From: Actinomyces slackii | Lineage (GTDB): Bacteria; Actinomycetota; Actinomycetes; Actinomycetales; Actinomycetaceae | Assembly: GCF_900637295.1 (NCBI RefSeq) | Contig: NZ_LR134363.1 | Location: forward strand, 2,170,001-2,234,000 | Length of the DNA: 64,000 bases | Direction of reading: 5' to 3' | Shown here: positions 58,101-64,000 of the stretch, piece after piece | Position numbering within the stretch: the first letter of the stretch is position 1 | Layout: each line of letters starts with the position of its first letter | Position numbers and translations under genes: made by a program | The notes under the pieces: generated by a model | Seen by the model: only the letters and a program-made list of their open reading frames with translations | Databases searched by the model: none | Told to the model about the DNA's origin: nothing

Positions 58101-61100
58101 ACTACGCGACGCTGACCTTTGGCCTCTTCCCCGGTTGGTGGAGCAGCAGGGATCAGCACCGCCGATTGCCCGCGTCCCCGATGATCGACCGCAATGGCTG
58201 GCTCGAGGTGCTTGCGTCCTCCGGCTTCGCTTCGTGCGAAGTCCTCGGTCTTGGGCCCGATGCGCCCAAGACGCTAGCGGACCAGCAAAGCGTCATCGTA
58301 GCGGTCGCGTCCGGCGAACCCGAGCTGGTCGCGGCGCAGCCGCAATCGTTGTTGTCCGGGCAGGGGGCGGAGACGACCGCCCCAGCTCCGGCGGTGCCCC
58401 CGCCGGACGATGGGGATGAGGCGCTCACGTCATGGGTCACGCAGACCGTCGTGGGAATCATTGCCGACATCCTCCATGTGGGCGAGGCCGACTTCGATCT
58501 CGACGCGCCACATGCCGATCGGGGGGTGGACTCGGTGATGGCGATCGAGATCACGAACGTCATCAACGAGACCATGAAGATCCGAATCAGGTCGACCGAC
58601 CTGTTCAACTACCCAAGTCCCCGCGAGCTCGTGGCCCACATCTGCCGAGAACACGGTGCGGCGCTGGCGTCGCGGGTTCCGCGGTCTGAGGGAACAGCCG
58701 CGCCCGCTCAACGTGAAGTCACGGCCGATGGGCCCGTATCCCCCGCGGGTCCGAAGGCGCTGGACATCGCGGTGGTCGGCATGTCCGGCCAATTCGCCGG
58801 TGCCCGCGCCCTAGACGAGTTGTGGGCCAACCTTTGCGCGGGGCGTTGTTCCGTGGGCGAGAGCATCCACTGGGGTTCCGACAACCCCTATGACCGTCAC
58901 CATCCGGGGATCTCGTACAGCAGGAGGGGCGGCTTCCTGGACAAGGTCGATCGGTTCGACCCGCTGTTCTTCAACATCTCACCGCGTGAAGCCGAGGTGA
59001 TGGATCCCCAGCATCGGCTGCTCCTCCAGGAGTCGTGGCGCGCGATCGAGGACTGGGGACACTCGCCGGACTCGTTGCGTGGAAGCTCGTGTGGCGTCTA
59101 CGTCGGCTTCAACGGCAGTGACTACTACCGTCTGGTCGACGATAGCGTGGAGCACCCCGATTCGCACGCCTTCGTCGGGAACAGTGAGGCGATCCTCGCT
59201 GCGCGGCTGTCGTACTGCTTGGACCTACGCGGTCCGAGCGTCACCGTCAACACCGCCTGCTCGTCATCCCTGGTAGCTGTTGACACGGCATGCCGGGCTC
59301 TCAGGGACGGCAGCATCGATTCGGCCCTGGCCGGCGGGGTCATGATCATGACGACGCCGTTCTTCCACCATCTCGCCAGCAGCGCCGGGATGATTTCGCC
59401 GTCGGGGTTGTGCCGGACGTTCTCCGATGATGCGGACGGATTCATCCCCGGCGAAGGCGTGGGCGTGGTCGTGCTCAGGCGGCTGGAGGATGCCGTCGCC
59501 GACGGTGACCACATCTACGGGGTCATCGTGGGGTCGGGAACGAATCAGGACGGTCAGACCAACGGGATCATGGCGCCCAGCGGGCCCTCGCAGACCCAGC
59601 TCGAACTCTCTGTCTACGAGCGGTATGGGATCGACGCGTCCGACATCACCTACGTGGAAGCGCACGGTACGGGCACGCGTCTGGGCGACCCGATCGAGGT
59701 GGACGCGCTGACGGATGCCTTCCGTGTGCACACCAAGGCCAACGGCTACTGCGAGATCGGTTCGATCAAATCGAACATCGGCCACACGCTGGCCGCCGCG
59801 GGAGTTGCGGCGCTCATCAAGACACTGATGTGTCTGGATCATCGCATGCTGGTCCCGACGGTGAATGTCACACGTGAGAACAGCCTCATCGACTTCGAGA
59901 ACTCGCCCTTCAGGGTGAACCAGCGCCTGCACGCGTGGGAGACGCCGAATGGGCGCCAGCGAATGGCCGCGATCAGTTCCTTCGGATTCTCCGGGACCAA
60001 CGCGCACCTGGTGGTGCGCGAAGCGCCTGGCACGCAGGAACAACGTCAGTCTCGACGTGCCGCCCACCCAGTTCCCGTCTCCGCGCGATCGCAGGGCGAT
60101 CTCCGGCACAAGTTGGTCGAGCTGGCCCAGTGGATCGACCAGAATCCGGACGCCGACCTGCGCGACCTCGCGTTCACCTTGGCGGTCGGACGGTCGCACT
60201 TCTCGTACCGGGCTGGATGGGTCGTTTCGAGCGTCGCGGAGCTGAGGAGCCTGGTCCTCGCGCGGGCCGAGGACGATTACCGCGAGGTGGACAGTTCGGC
60301 GGCCTCGACGGACGTGGAGGCCGCGATGCGCGACTTCCTGGCTGGCGGTGTGGTCGATTGGGAGGTCCTGTTCCGGGACGAGTCACCCCAGCGACTGTCA
60401 TTGCCGACGTATCCCTTTGGGGGGGACAGCTACTGGGCCCCCACGAACGTGTCCATCGCGGTGGGAACGGAGGGCCCCTCCGGGCGCCCGCAGCGTCTCC
60501 ATCCGCTGCTGCACGTGAACATGTCTACGTTCGATCACTGCGCCTTCATGACGCATCTGACGCGCGAGGAGGGCGTGGTGCGTGACCACATCGTCGCTGG
60601 CAACCCCACCGTTCCGGGCGTTGCTCAGATCGAGATGGTCCGGGCTGCCAGCGAGATCGCGACCGGTGCGCCAGTTCATGTGATTAGGGGGATCGTCTGG
60701 TCGCGGCCCATCGTCGTCCCCCGTGGGGGCATCACTGTCGAGACCACGATCTCAATGCGCCGTGGGGGATCCCTCGACTTCACACTCGCCAGCCAGGACG
60801 GACGCGTGGTTCACAGCCAGGGACGCGTGTTTGTGGACGACGCGGTGGTATCGGAACCCGCTCGCGTCGATCTGGAACGGCTGCTGTCGTCTGCAACGCG
60901 TCCGCCCACCGACGGCCAGAACATCTACGAGTCGTTTGGCCGGCACGGGTTGCACTATGGTCCTGCGCTGCAAGCGATCGAGACCCTGTACCACGTGGAT
61001 GGCGGCGTGCTGGTCCGGCTCCATGCGCCGTCGGATGAAGCCCTTGTCGACTGCGTGCTCAACCCCGCCGTGATGGACGGGGCGCTACAGGGCGGCATTG

Positions 61101-61450
61101 GGGTTCTCGACGAGGGCGAACTGGCCCACAGCTCGCGTCCCAGCGTGCCGTTCGATGTCGGACGCATTGACATACTGGCTGCCACCCCGGCCACTGGCTG
61201 GGCCCTGGTTCGACCGTCATCAACCCCTGCAAGCCAGGGCGGGCACCGGTTCGACGTGCGCATCGTGGATGATCAGGGGGCCACGAGGGTCGCCTTCCAC
61301 GACTTGACCATGAGGCAGCAATCCACGGCCACGAACCGCCTCGACGGGCAGCACGAGGAGCCGGATCCATTGGAGGATCTGCTCTCCAAACTGTCTAGGA
61401 GAAAGATCACTGTGACGGACGCCCGCAAACGAGTGGAGGAAATGGCATGA
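49166..61450 (+). CDS. Trans-AT polyketide synthase, second protein
   Basis: This 4094-residue PKS overlaps the previous gene by ATGA. It begins with a docking helix pair (1-45) and a degenerate DH-like domain (Asp220 kept, HRGLNPFDSRP in place of HxxxGxxxxP) completing the split module of KS4, then ACP (Ser361). Next come KS5 (Cys606, His741), KR (Tyr1355, Asn1359) and ACP (Ser1518); KS6 (Cys1774, His1909), KR (Tyr2576, Ser2580), C-methyltransferase (GAGTGA near 2869) and ACP (Ser3123); and KS7 (Cys3365, His3500) with DH (His3808, Asp3971). It ends in a docking tail (4066-4094). The ketoreductase of the last module sits on the next protein. Confidence 0.93.
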   Translation: MNTRPSDFRSEVLRQTLREVRDGRMSNREAKRILEFGSDSPSATIGYAAPRVRDHRGLNPFDSRPGTRVVLGLTWCAMAITTLMRAQGGAVGLRSVSFDRPVLLDGEDAEVIAHVETQLATGVVTVETVGPNDPVGTTVASARQCDAGAAESVDLEAARDGLQEVDAHRLATRVEGQRGPSLQCIRRLWSGQGRVVAELEMSDELELDASCLAVDPSLLDAGYVASLELVDGDGEHGDLDGATGVWIPFSIDRVEAHALVGRSSTCVVRNARSRGDIHTCDIALCDDEGRVLLSIVGFTYRFVRYGADFPSVDTSSPGVRDAATMPLRNRVRDFLADKLWQRNGHVDVLDDETFMSNGMESMELIELARSIEDDLGVALYPTLFFEHQTLTELVEWFAENHASAFEQFADSDAPAPQATSRPAEAGPRPAPEPAAHSADIAIIGMAGRFAGSPDLDSFWENLSASRNLISEVPSDRWDWRDWFDEDPTSAGRTYSRWGSFIDVAQFDAQHFGVSPREARWMDPQLRLLLEVCHQAVEAAGMGGRLKGTTTGTFVGSCFTDYWDEVVRARVPIQDYQAASGLFSALAGRLSYTFDLHGPSVTVDAACASSLTALHLAMASLRLGESETALVAGVNLVLSPLHHVAAAKAMALSPSGQCHTFDARADGYVPGEGVAAVLLKPLDAAIRDHDPIQGVLKGSATNHNGRSNNPTAPSGDAQVAVLEAAWKDAGVDADAITYLEAHGTGTLLGDPVELSAIKQAFLRAEVTSSVCRVGSVKPAIGHLEGAAGLASLIKVVLCMHHGTYVGMSGFEAPNPYLALDDAPFELDVDPQPWTTPYGGPRRAGISSFGLSGTNTHVVVEEAPMRPDPALEQEGASVLLLTAPSEDQLRRWADSVAHHIELERPALSDVAYTLRHGRETHLVRMAVVADRLDVAIGLLRETAPGTVGWETDDETADVRAARAWLEGAPMPRSAPGRMILLPPRPFRPDRHWFPISPTGPDADDATADREESTKDRRTSELYVPGWRAVGPAQRAVGGAVVLLGDQEALGQARTGLRCGQDVRVAEIALAGSDVTLEPSLVDGADVIILWGPAWSLRFGFRLLAELRRRAPRRVVIVHGHEAAQPPHPAAVALGAVTLTPAAIRCPFTVAEVSDSCDPASLVEVALTELSGEGGEVRLESGNRWKRQLTLALARIGGVGPDCPPFDADGPWIVTGGLGALGRLLARHLAERFHAGLVLTGRSAPSQESERVVAEFRSAGAAHCEYCQLDVTDAQAVASLMGDVRARLGRIGGVIHAAGVADGRPWFDKADADIDSVLAPKVLGVRALDEATSTDDLAAFVVFSSASSALGGMGLDDYAAANRYLDAYVTERELRRSAGQRRGRSVSIAWPLWRDGGMHVTNESLYLGASGLDYLETDDALAAFDAVMASDLSHAVVLSGTHEALVRITTPQEGNAEMSEAAQDAGELETDHAENTEIVNDADVLVPWVSERLAAMAAEVLTVQPADIDPHENIGSYGFDSITLKELTRAVQKQLGVVVTPTVFYTYPTLDSVAEFIVRDDPDGIGVARQGRETSPHPPAAERVLETIGEPSSSSASAAVDLGGEANYPVAVIGMAGRFPGADDPHSFWQRLVAGDDLVTEVPTNRWCWEDIYSPERMTPGRTQSKWGAFLEGHDMFDADFFGISPREAELMDPQQRLFLETSWAALEDAGWLPDAVRGRPIGVFAGVQFSEYQSLMDKAGIQRVQVGTGNAHTMIPNRVSYFLDLRGPSESVDTGCSSSLVAIHRAIRALRTGDCEAALAGGVSLVLSPYYHVLSNQAGVLSPTGRCRTFDSSADGYVRGEGVGVLLLKPLQSALRDSDHVYAVLRGSAVNHGGRASSPTAPNAIAQGEVVQRALADARVDPASVTYVEAHGTGTELGDPIEVEGLVRGFTAALESYGDDHVADPGCTLGSVKNQIGHLEPAAGVASLIKVVLAMKHRTLPGLLHFTLQNPYLPLDGSRFRLGIETGPWRAAVDHGGVALPLRAGVSSFGFGGANAHVIVEEAPPQEVPIGGGSRQLVVLSARTEDRLRDYAARMSEALRSARYGGGPAGVTLEDVAFTLQVGRHQMGERLAFVASTLGEAAEKLSTFAAGTTPAMAVTNSSASGELDSVKIDVSRGQVASLWRTQRVEELADLWVRGLGIDWGSLDRTSEPRRVPLPSYPFARTRYWFESTPSAPSSALPVSVDPLLSILREPCWVEAARSSQGGQRRSDRAWIVSSGQGAALAQEIAVRYTSATFHDYLAGDTPGPSEDVWFLGVHEADEVLPGSEESDSALGLLRLIRGMDAAGLSETPVRLWVVTRDVHRSIGGPAAPYAAACVGLARSAAREHPAWEVVIADIDGAQPSPRNVDLLLGQPIPFGEEVRIEGTRLLVRALRPVTVEDAYRSPFRSQGVYLIVGGAGGVGSLLARHLAKACGAKVALLGRAAVGASHRELLDTIQAEGGEGLYIRCDVTDREQVRRAIETTKNGFGRLDGVIHSAMVLRDQTLRSMTDGDLRDVFAPKVAGLVALADALRGESLDFLLLMSSAQTFIGAAGQGNYAAASQFEDGYAQWLRVGAPWPVKVVNWGYWGAVGAVSAPSYARRLGEQGAQPIEPSSGLEVVTRLLASDSVDQVMAAQVDTEKLGQYVRLTDGKSEGPADDPGPDLRTALADAPRLDGETLRDAEAAWTGLADLARRWLRVVATSLCVPAGDVGGSLSARLREWPDRAAEHDRLVAAMAAILDRDAQDPRPDEDLRLTALREDGRRLADEYPGVRAHVRLLEACMDRYPELLKGEVTPTEVMFPGGRGDLLEEVYRGDAITHHFNRLVSHTIRAAVRDRLARGWDSIRILEVGAGTGATTEVILGGLGEDLAHVSYEFTDISAQLVAQAKARLGARYPRMQFGILDIERDLAEQGRDGSDFDLVVATNVLHATSDVAVSVGRVREFLRPGGWIILNEGTRIHDYATLTFGLFPGWWSSRDQHRRLPASPMIDRNGWLEVLASSGFASCEVLGLGPDAPKTLADQQSVIVAVASGEPELVAAQPQSLLSGQGAETTAPAPAVPPPDDGDEALTSWVTQTVVGIIADILHVGEADFDLDAPHADRGVDSVMAIEITNVINETMKIRIRSTDLFNYPSPRELVAHICREHGAALASRVPRSEGTAAPAQREVTADGPVSPAGPKALDIAVVGMSGQFAGARALDELWANLCAGRCSVGESIHWGSDNPYDRHHPGISYSRRGGFLDKVDRFDPLFFNISPREAEVMDPQHRLLLQESWRAIEDWGHSPDSLRGSSCGVYVGFNGSDYYRLVDDSVEHPDSHAFVGNSEAILAARLSYCLDLRGPSVTVNTACSSSLVAVDTACRALRDGSIDSALAGGVMIMTTPFFHHLASSAGMISPSGLCRTFSDDADGFIPGEGVGVVVLRRLEDAVADGDHIYGVIVGSGTNQDGQTNGIMAPSGPSQTQLELSVYERYGIDASDITYVEAHGTGTRLGDPIEVDALTDAFRVHTKANGYCEIGSIKSNIGHTLAAAGVAALIKTLMCLDHRMLVPTVNVTRENSLIDFENSPFRVNQRLHAWETPNGRQRMAAISSFGFSGTNAHLVVREAPGTQEQRQSRRAAHPVPVSARSQGDLRHKLVELAQWIDQNPDADLRDLAFTLAVGRSHFSYRAGWVVSSVAELRSLVLARAEDDYREVDSSAASTDVEAAMRDFLAGGVVDWEVLFRDESPQRLSLPTYPFGGDSYWAPTNVSIAVGTEGPSGRPQRLHPLLHVNMSTFDHCAFMTHLTREEGVVRDHIVAGNPTVPGVAQIEMVRAASEIATGAPVHVIRGIVWSRPIVVPRGGITVETTISMRRGGSLDFTLASQDGRVVHSQGRVFVDDAVVSEPARVDLERLLSSATRPPTDGQNIYESFGRHGLHYGPALQAIETLYHVDGGVLVRLHAPSDEALVDCVLNPAVMDGALQGGIGVLDEGELAHSSRPSVPFDVGRIDILAATPATGWALVRPSSTPASQGGHRFDVRIVDDQGATRVAFHDLTMRQQSTATNRLDGQHEEPDPLEDLLSKLSRRKITVTDARKRVEEMA

Positions 61451-64000
61451 CGACCCCGCTGCCAGTCGACAACATTCTCGCCCGTATCGAGAGTGGCTCG
61501 CTGTCGCCCGCAGACGGCGCGAGCCTCATCCGCTCCCTCCGGGCGGACGGGGAGATCATGGCTCTTGTGGAGGACTGGGTCGACGATGCTCCCGTCGCGG
61601 GCACGGACGTGACCGGCTGGCACGTGCTGCTGGTTTGCGACGACGATGCGCCACAGTCGGATGCGCTCTTGTCGGACCGAGTGGGCGAGGTGACGCTCAC
61701 GAGCGCCAGCAAGGCGGCGGAGAAATTGACCCAGCTGGTGAGGCTGTCCCGAACGCCCGATGCCGTGGTCTGGCTCGGCACACACGGACCCCAGACGGTG
61801 GTCGACCTTACCAGCTTGGTGGGCACCGCCCACGAGGCCATGGACGAGCTCCGATTGGTGTTCGTCGGAGGAGAGGCGTCAACCGTCCAAGGCATCTGGG
61901 GTTGCGCCATCGGGGCATGGGCGCGGAGCGTCGCCCTTGAGTGGTCGGGATTCCATGCCCGTGTGACATGCGGTGGTGATCCGCAGCAAGTGATGGCGAC
62001 GGAGCTGGCCCTCGTGAAGGACACCTTGGGTGTGGAAGAGAGCCGTTGGAGCGGTAATGGCCGGTGCTCGCCTCGGCTGACCGAGATCCCCCTGACCCTG
62101 AACAGGCGCACTCCGCCCCTCGTCCCGGGGGGCGTCTATGTAATCACGGGTGGAACCGGGGGAGTCGGTCGGCACGTCACCGAGTGGGTGACTCGAGCAG
62201 GGGGTCTCGCCGTCGTTGTGTCCAGGTCGGGCGCGCCGACGGACTGGTTGTCCACATTTGGCGGGGCGGTGACGTCGGTGGTCGCCGACCTCGGTGATCG
62301 TGACGGCGTCGCGCGGGCCTTGGCGAAGGCGCGGGAGCTGGGGCCGGTGCGTGGTGTGATCCACGCGGCGGGCGTCCTGCACGATTCATTGGTCTGGGAG
62401 AAGTCCGCCGCCGACATCACCGAGGTGGTGACGACGAAGGCGTGTGCCGGGCTGTGGCTCGACGAGGCGACGGCCGACGACCCCCTCGACTTCTTCGTTG
62501 CCTTCTCGGCGGTGGCTGGATTGCGCGGCAACCTGGGCCAGTCCGACTATGCCTATGCGAATCGGGTGTTGGATGCGCTGATCCAATGGCGTGCCGACCA
62601 TTCAGGCCATCCTGGTGCCTCGCTCTCGATCGCTTGGCCGCTGTGGGCAGATGGCGGGATGCGTCCAGGGCCCGCCGCAGAGCAATACATGCGTCGTACG
62701 GGTGGGCTCTCGTCGCTTGAGACCGGCGAGGGGTTGGCCGTCCTCGGCAGCCTCCTCGACGCCGCGCCGAACCCCACCACCGCTATTCTCAAGGGCGATC
62801 GTCGCAAGATCTCCGATCGTTTCATGGAACCGCCGGGCGAAAACGCCCCCAAGCGACCGACGGCGGTACGGAGCGCTGGGTCTGCCACCATTGCCGAGTC
62901 GGTGGAGCATGACGTGGCTCGGGCGATCGTGACGACCATGCGCGTTCCGCTCGACCAGATCGACCGTTCTTCCGAGTTCGTGGAATTCGGTTTCGACTCG
63001 ATCACCTTCACCGAACTGGCGTCCTGGCTGAACGAACGCTGGGCCCTGGAACTGTTGCCGTCCGTATTCTACGACCACGCCACAGTCGGATCCTTCGTGG
63101 ACTTCGTCGGTGGATGCTTCGGTGACGAGATCGCCGACCACCGAGGCTGGCGGGGTGTCGAACCTGTCCACGCGGTCCAGACGAACGACCTGGTCCAGAC
63201 GAACGACCTGGTCCACACGAATGGAGAGACATTCGCCCAGCCCGTCCCGGCAGCGCTGGACGTGGCTTGCCCATCTGCGTCGGAGGCAGCTGCCGCCGAC
63301 GAGCCCATCGCCGTGGTGGGTTTGGCGGGACGATTCCCGGGCGGTGACATAGAGTCGTTCTGGGAATCGCTGCGCTCTAGGAGAGTCCTGACCAGTGAGG
63401 TCCCGGCTTGGCGCTGGGACTGGCGTGCTTGGCACGGCGCAACGGGTTCGGGACATCGGACCGACGTCCGCTTCGGTGGCTTCATCGAAGGAATCGAGAA
63501 CTTCGACTGTCAGTTCTTCGGCATATCGCCCGCCGAGGCGGACCTGATGGATCCCCAGCAGCGGCTGTTCCTCGAAGTGGTGTGGTCCGCCGTGGAGGAT
63601 TCTGGTCACCGAATCAGCGAGCTCGCGGGCACGAATACCAGTCTGTTCGTGGGCGTCGGAGGATCGGACTACGCCGAGCTCCTTCGGGCGGACGGGGTGG
63701 GCATGATGGCCCATGCGGCCACGGGCTCTGCGCATTCCGTCCTCGCGAACCGGGTGTCCTATCTGTTCGATCTTCGTGGGGTCTCCGAGCCGATCGACAC
63801 GGCTTGCTCCGCCTCGCTGGTGGCGATCCACCGGGCGGTGCAGGCGCTGCGCAACCGTGACTCGGATGTGGCAATCGCGGGCGGGGTCAACGTCTTGTGC
63901 TCCCCAACGGGATTCGTGGCGTTCTCCGAGGCGGGGATGTTGTCACCGGACGGGCTGTGCAAGGCGTTCGACGAGCACGCCGATGGCTACGTCCGTGGCG
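61447..64000 (+). CDS. Trans-AT polyketide synthase, third protein (partial)
   Basis: This is the first 851 residues of a third AT-less PKS, running off the window end. The ATG overlaps the previous stop by four bases. A docking segment (1-32) is followed by the KR that completes the split KS7-DH module. This KR has TGGTGGVG near 235 and Tyr368, but Ala355 stands where the catalytic Ser is expected, next to Ser354. An ACP (Ser518) follows, then a linker with a VQTNDL repeat, and the start of KS8 with Cys787 in DTACSASL. The remaining KS motifs, further modules and any thioesterase lie beyond the edge. Confidence 0.92.
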   Translation, partial: MTTPLPVDNILARIESGSLSPADGASLIRSLRADGEIMALVEDWVDDAPVAGTDVTGWHVLLVCDDDAPQSDALLSDRVGEVTLTSASKAAEKLTQLVRLSRTPDAVVWLGTHGPQTVVDLTSLVGTAHEAMDELRLVFVGGEASTVQGIWGCAIGAWARSVALEWSGFHARVTCGGDPQQVMATELALVKDTLGVEESRWSGNGRCSPRLTEIPLTLNRRTPPLVPGGVYVITGGTGGVGRHVTEWVTRAGGLAVVVSRSGAPTDWLSTFGGAVTSVVADLGDRDGVARALAKARELGPVRGVIHAAGVLHDSLVWEKSAADITEVVTTKACAGLWLDEATADDPLDFFVAFSAVAGLRGNLGQSDYAYANRVLDALIQWRADHSGHPGASLSIAWPLWADGGMRPGPAAEQYMRRTGGLSSLETGEGLAVLGSLLDAAPNPTTAILKGDRRKISDRFMEPPGENAPKRPTAVRSAGSATIAESVEHDVARAIVTTMRVPLDQIDRSSEFVEFGFDSITFTELASWLNERWALELLPSVFYDHATVGSFVDFVGGCFGDEIADHRGWRGVEPVHAVQTNDLVQTNDLVHTNGETFAQPVPAALDVACPSASEAAAADEPIAVVGLAGRFPGGDIESFWESLRSRRVLTSEVPAWRWDWRAWHGATGSGHRTDVRFGGFIEGIENFDCQFFGISPAEADLMDPQQRLFLEVVWSAVEDSGHRISELAGTNTSLFVGVGGSDYAELLRADGVGMMAHAATGSAHSVLANRVSYLFDLRGVSEPIDTACSASLVAIHRAVQALRNRDSDVAIAGGVNVLCSPTGFVAFSEAGMLSPDGLCKAFDEHADGYVRG
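63174..63209 (+). repeat. Tandem 18-base repeat in PKS linker
   Basis: Two exact copies of an 18-base unit (63174-63191 and 63192-63209) and a partial third copy encode VQTNDL twice plus a variant, in the linker between ACP and KS8. This looks like slippage in a flexible linker. Confidence 0.85.

Noticed and set aside
63110-63260. The 18-base repeat as a CRISPR-like or regulatory array
   Set aside because: It has only two to three copies without spacers and is in frame within a PKS linker.
1-64000. tRNA, rRNA, CRISPR arrays and a replication origin
   Set aside because: I saw no cloverleaf-like tRNA, rRNA segment, regular spacer-repeat array or DnaA-box cluster. The island boundary therefore cannot be tied to a tRNA gene here.

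Overview
The window looks like chromosome of a high-GC actinobacterium of the Actinomycetaceae, most likely Actinomyces. The grounds are the GC-rich codon use, the conserved run parA-scpA-scpB-rluB-tyrA, the fused cmk-der gene, and a polyphosphate-type glucokinase beside pgi. These are family and gene-order inferences; no database search was run.

Region 1 (1-9507) is core chromosome. ParA, ScpA, ScpB, an RluB-type pseudouridine synthase and an ACT-containing prephenate dehydrogenase form one tightly coupled operon with 4-11 base overlaps. A fused CMP kinase/GTPase Der, a glucokinase and glucose-6-phosphate isomerase follow.

Region 2 (9656-20352) is metabolic. A fructan locus holds a LacI regulator, a GH91 inulin fructotransferase/difructose dianhydride enzyme without a signal peptide, and an ABC sugar importer (lipoprotein plus two permeases, no ATPase). 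A GH32 fructosidase is divergent. A palindromic LacI-type operator sits between the importer operon and the GH32 gene and overlaps both promoters. A short MerR-like regulator, an MBL-fold hydrolase, a PatB/MalY C-S lyase and a class I aminotransferase follow.

Region 3 (20475-27685) is a mobile-element graveyard. It holds a decayed IS5-like copy, a DUF4839-type lipoprotein, a truncated large serine recombinase, a nested IS3-type insertion with exact 851-bp inverted arms, an intact IS5-like element that interrupts two small genes, a frameshifted IS3 element, and an IS1634-like transposase tail. It marks the left edge of an apparent genomic island.

Region 4 (27777-64000, continuing off the right edge) is a trans-acyltransferase polyketide synthase cluster. 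In order it has a strong promoter, an ABC exporter pair, a Sfp-type phosphopantetheinyl transferase, a fused acylhydrolase-AT-enoylreductase, an alpha/beta hydrolase, a SAM methyltransferase, and three giant AT-less PKS genes, the third cut by the window end. The visible assembly line is ACP-ACP-KS(His to Gln)-MT-ACP / KS-KR-ACP / KS-[ACP-like]-DH-KR-ACP / KS | DH-like-ACP / KS-KR-ACP / KS-KR-MT-ACP / KS-DH | KR-ACP / KS..., where | marks protein boundaries. The PPTase activates the ACPs, the trans AT loads extender units, the acylhydrolase-like domain probably clears stalled chains, and the ABC pair probably exports the product. trans-AT systems are uncommon in actinobacteria. The cluster's odd points are the condensation-deficient first KS behind tandem ACPs, an ACP-like insert lacking its serine, a degenerate dehydratase across a split module, and matching helical docking tails.
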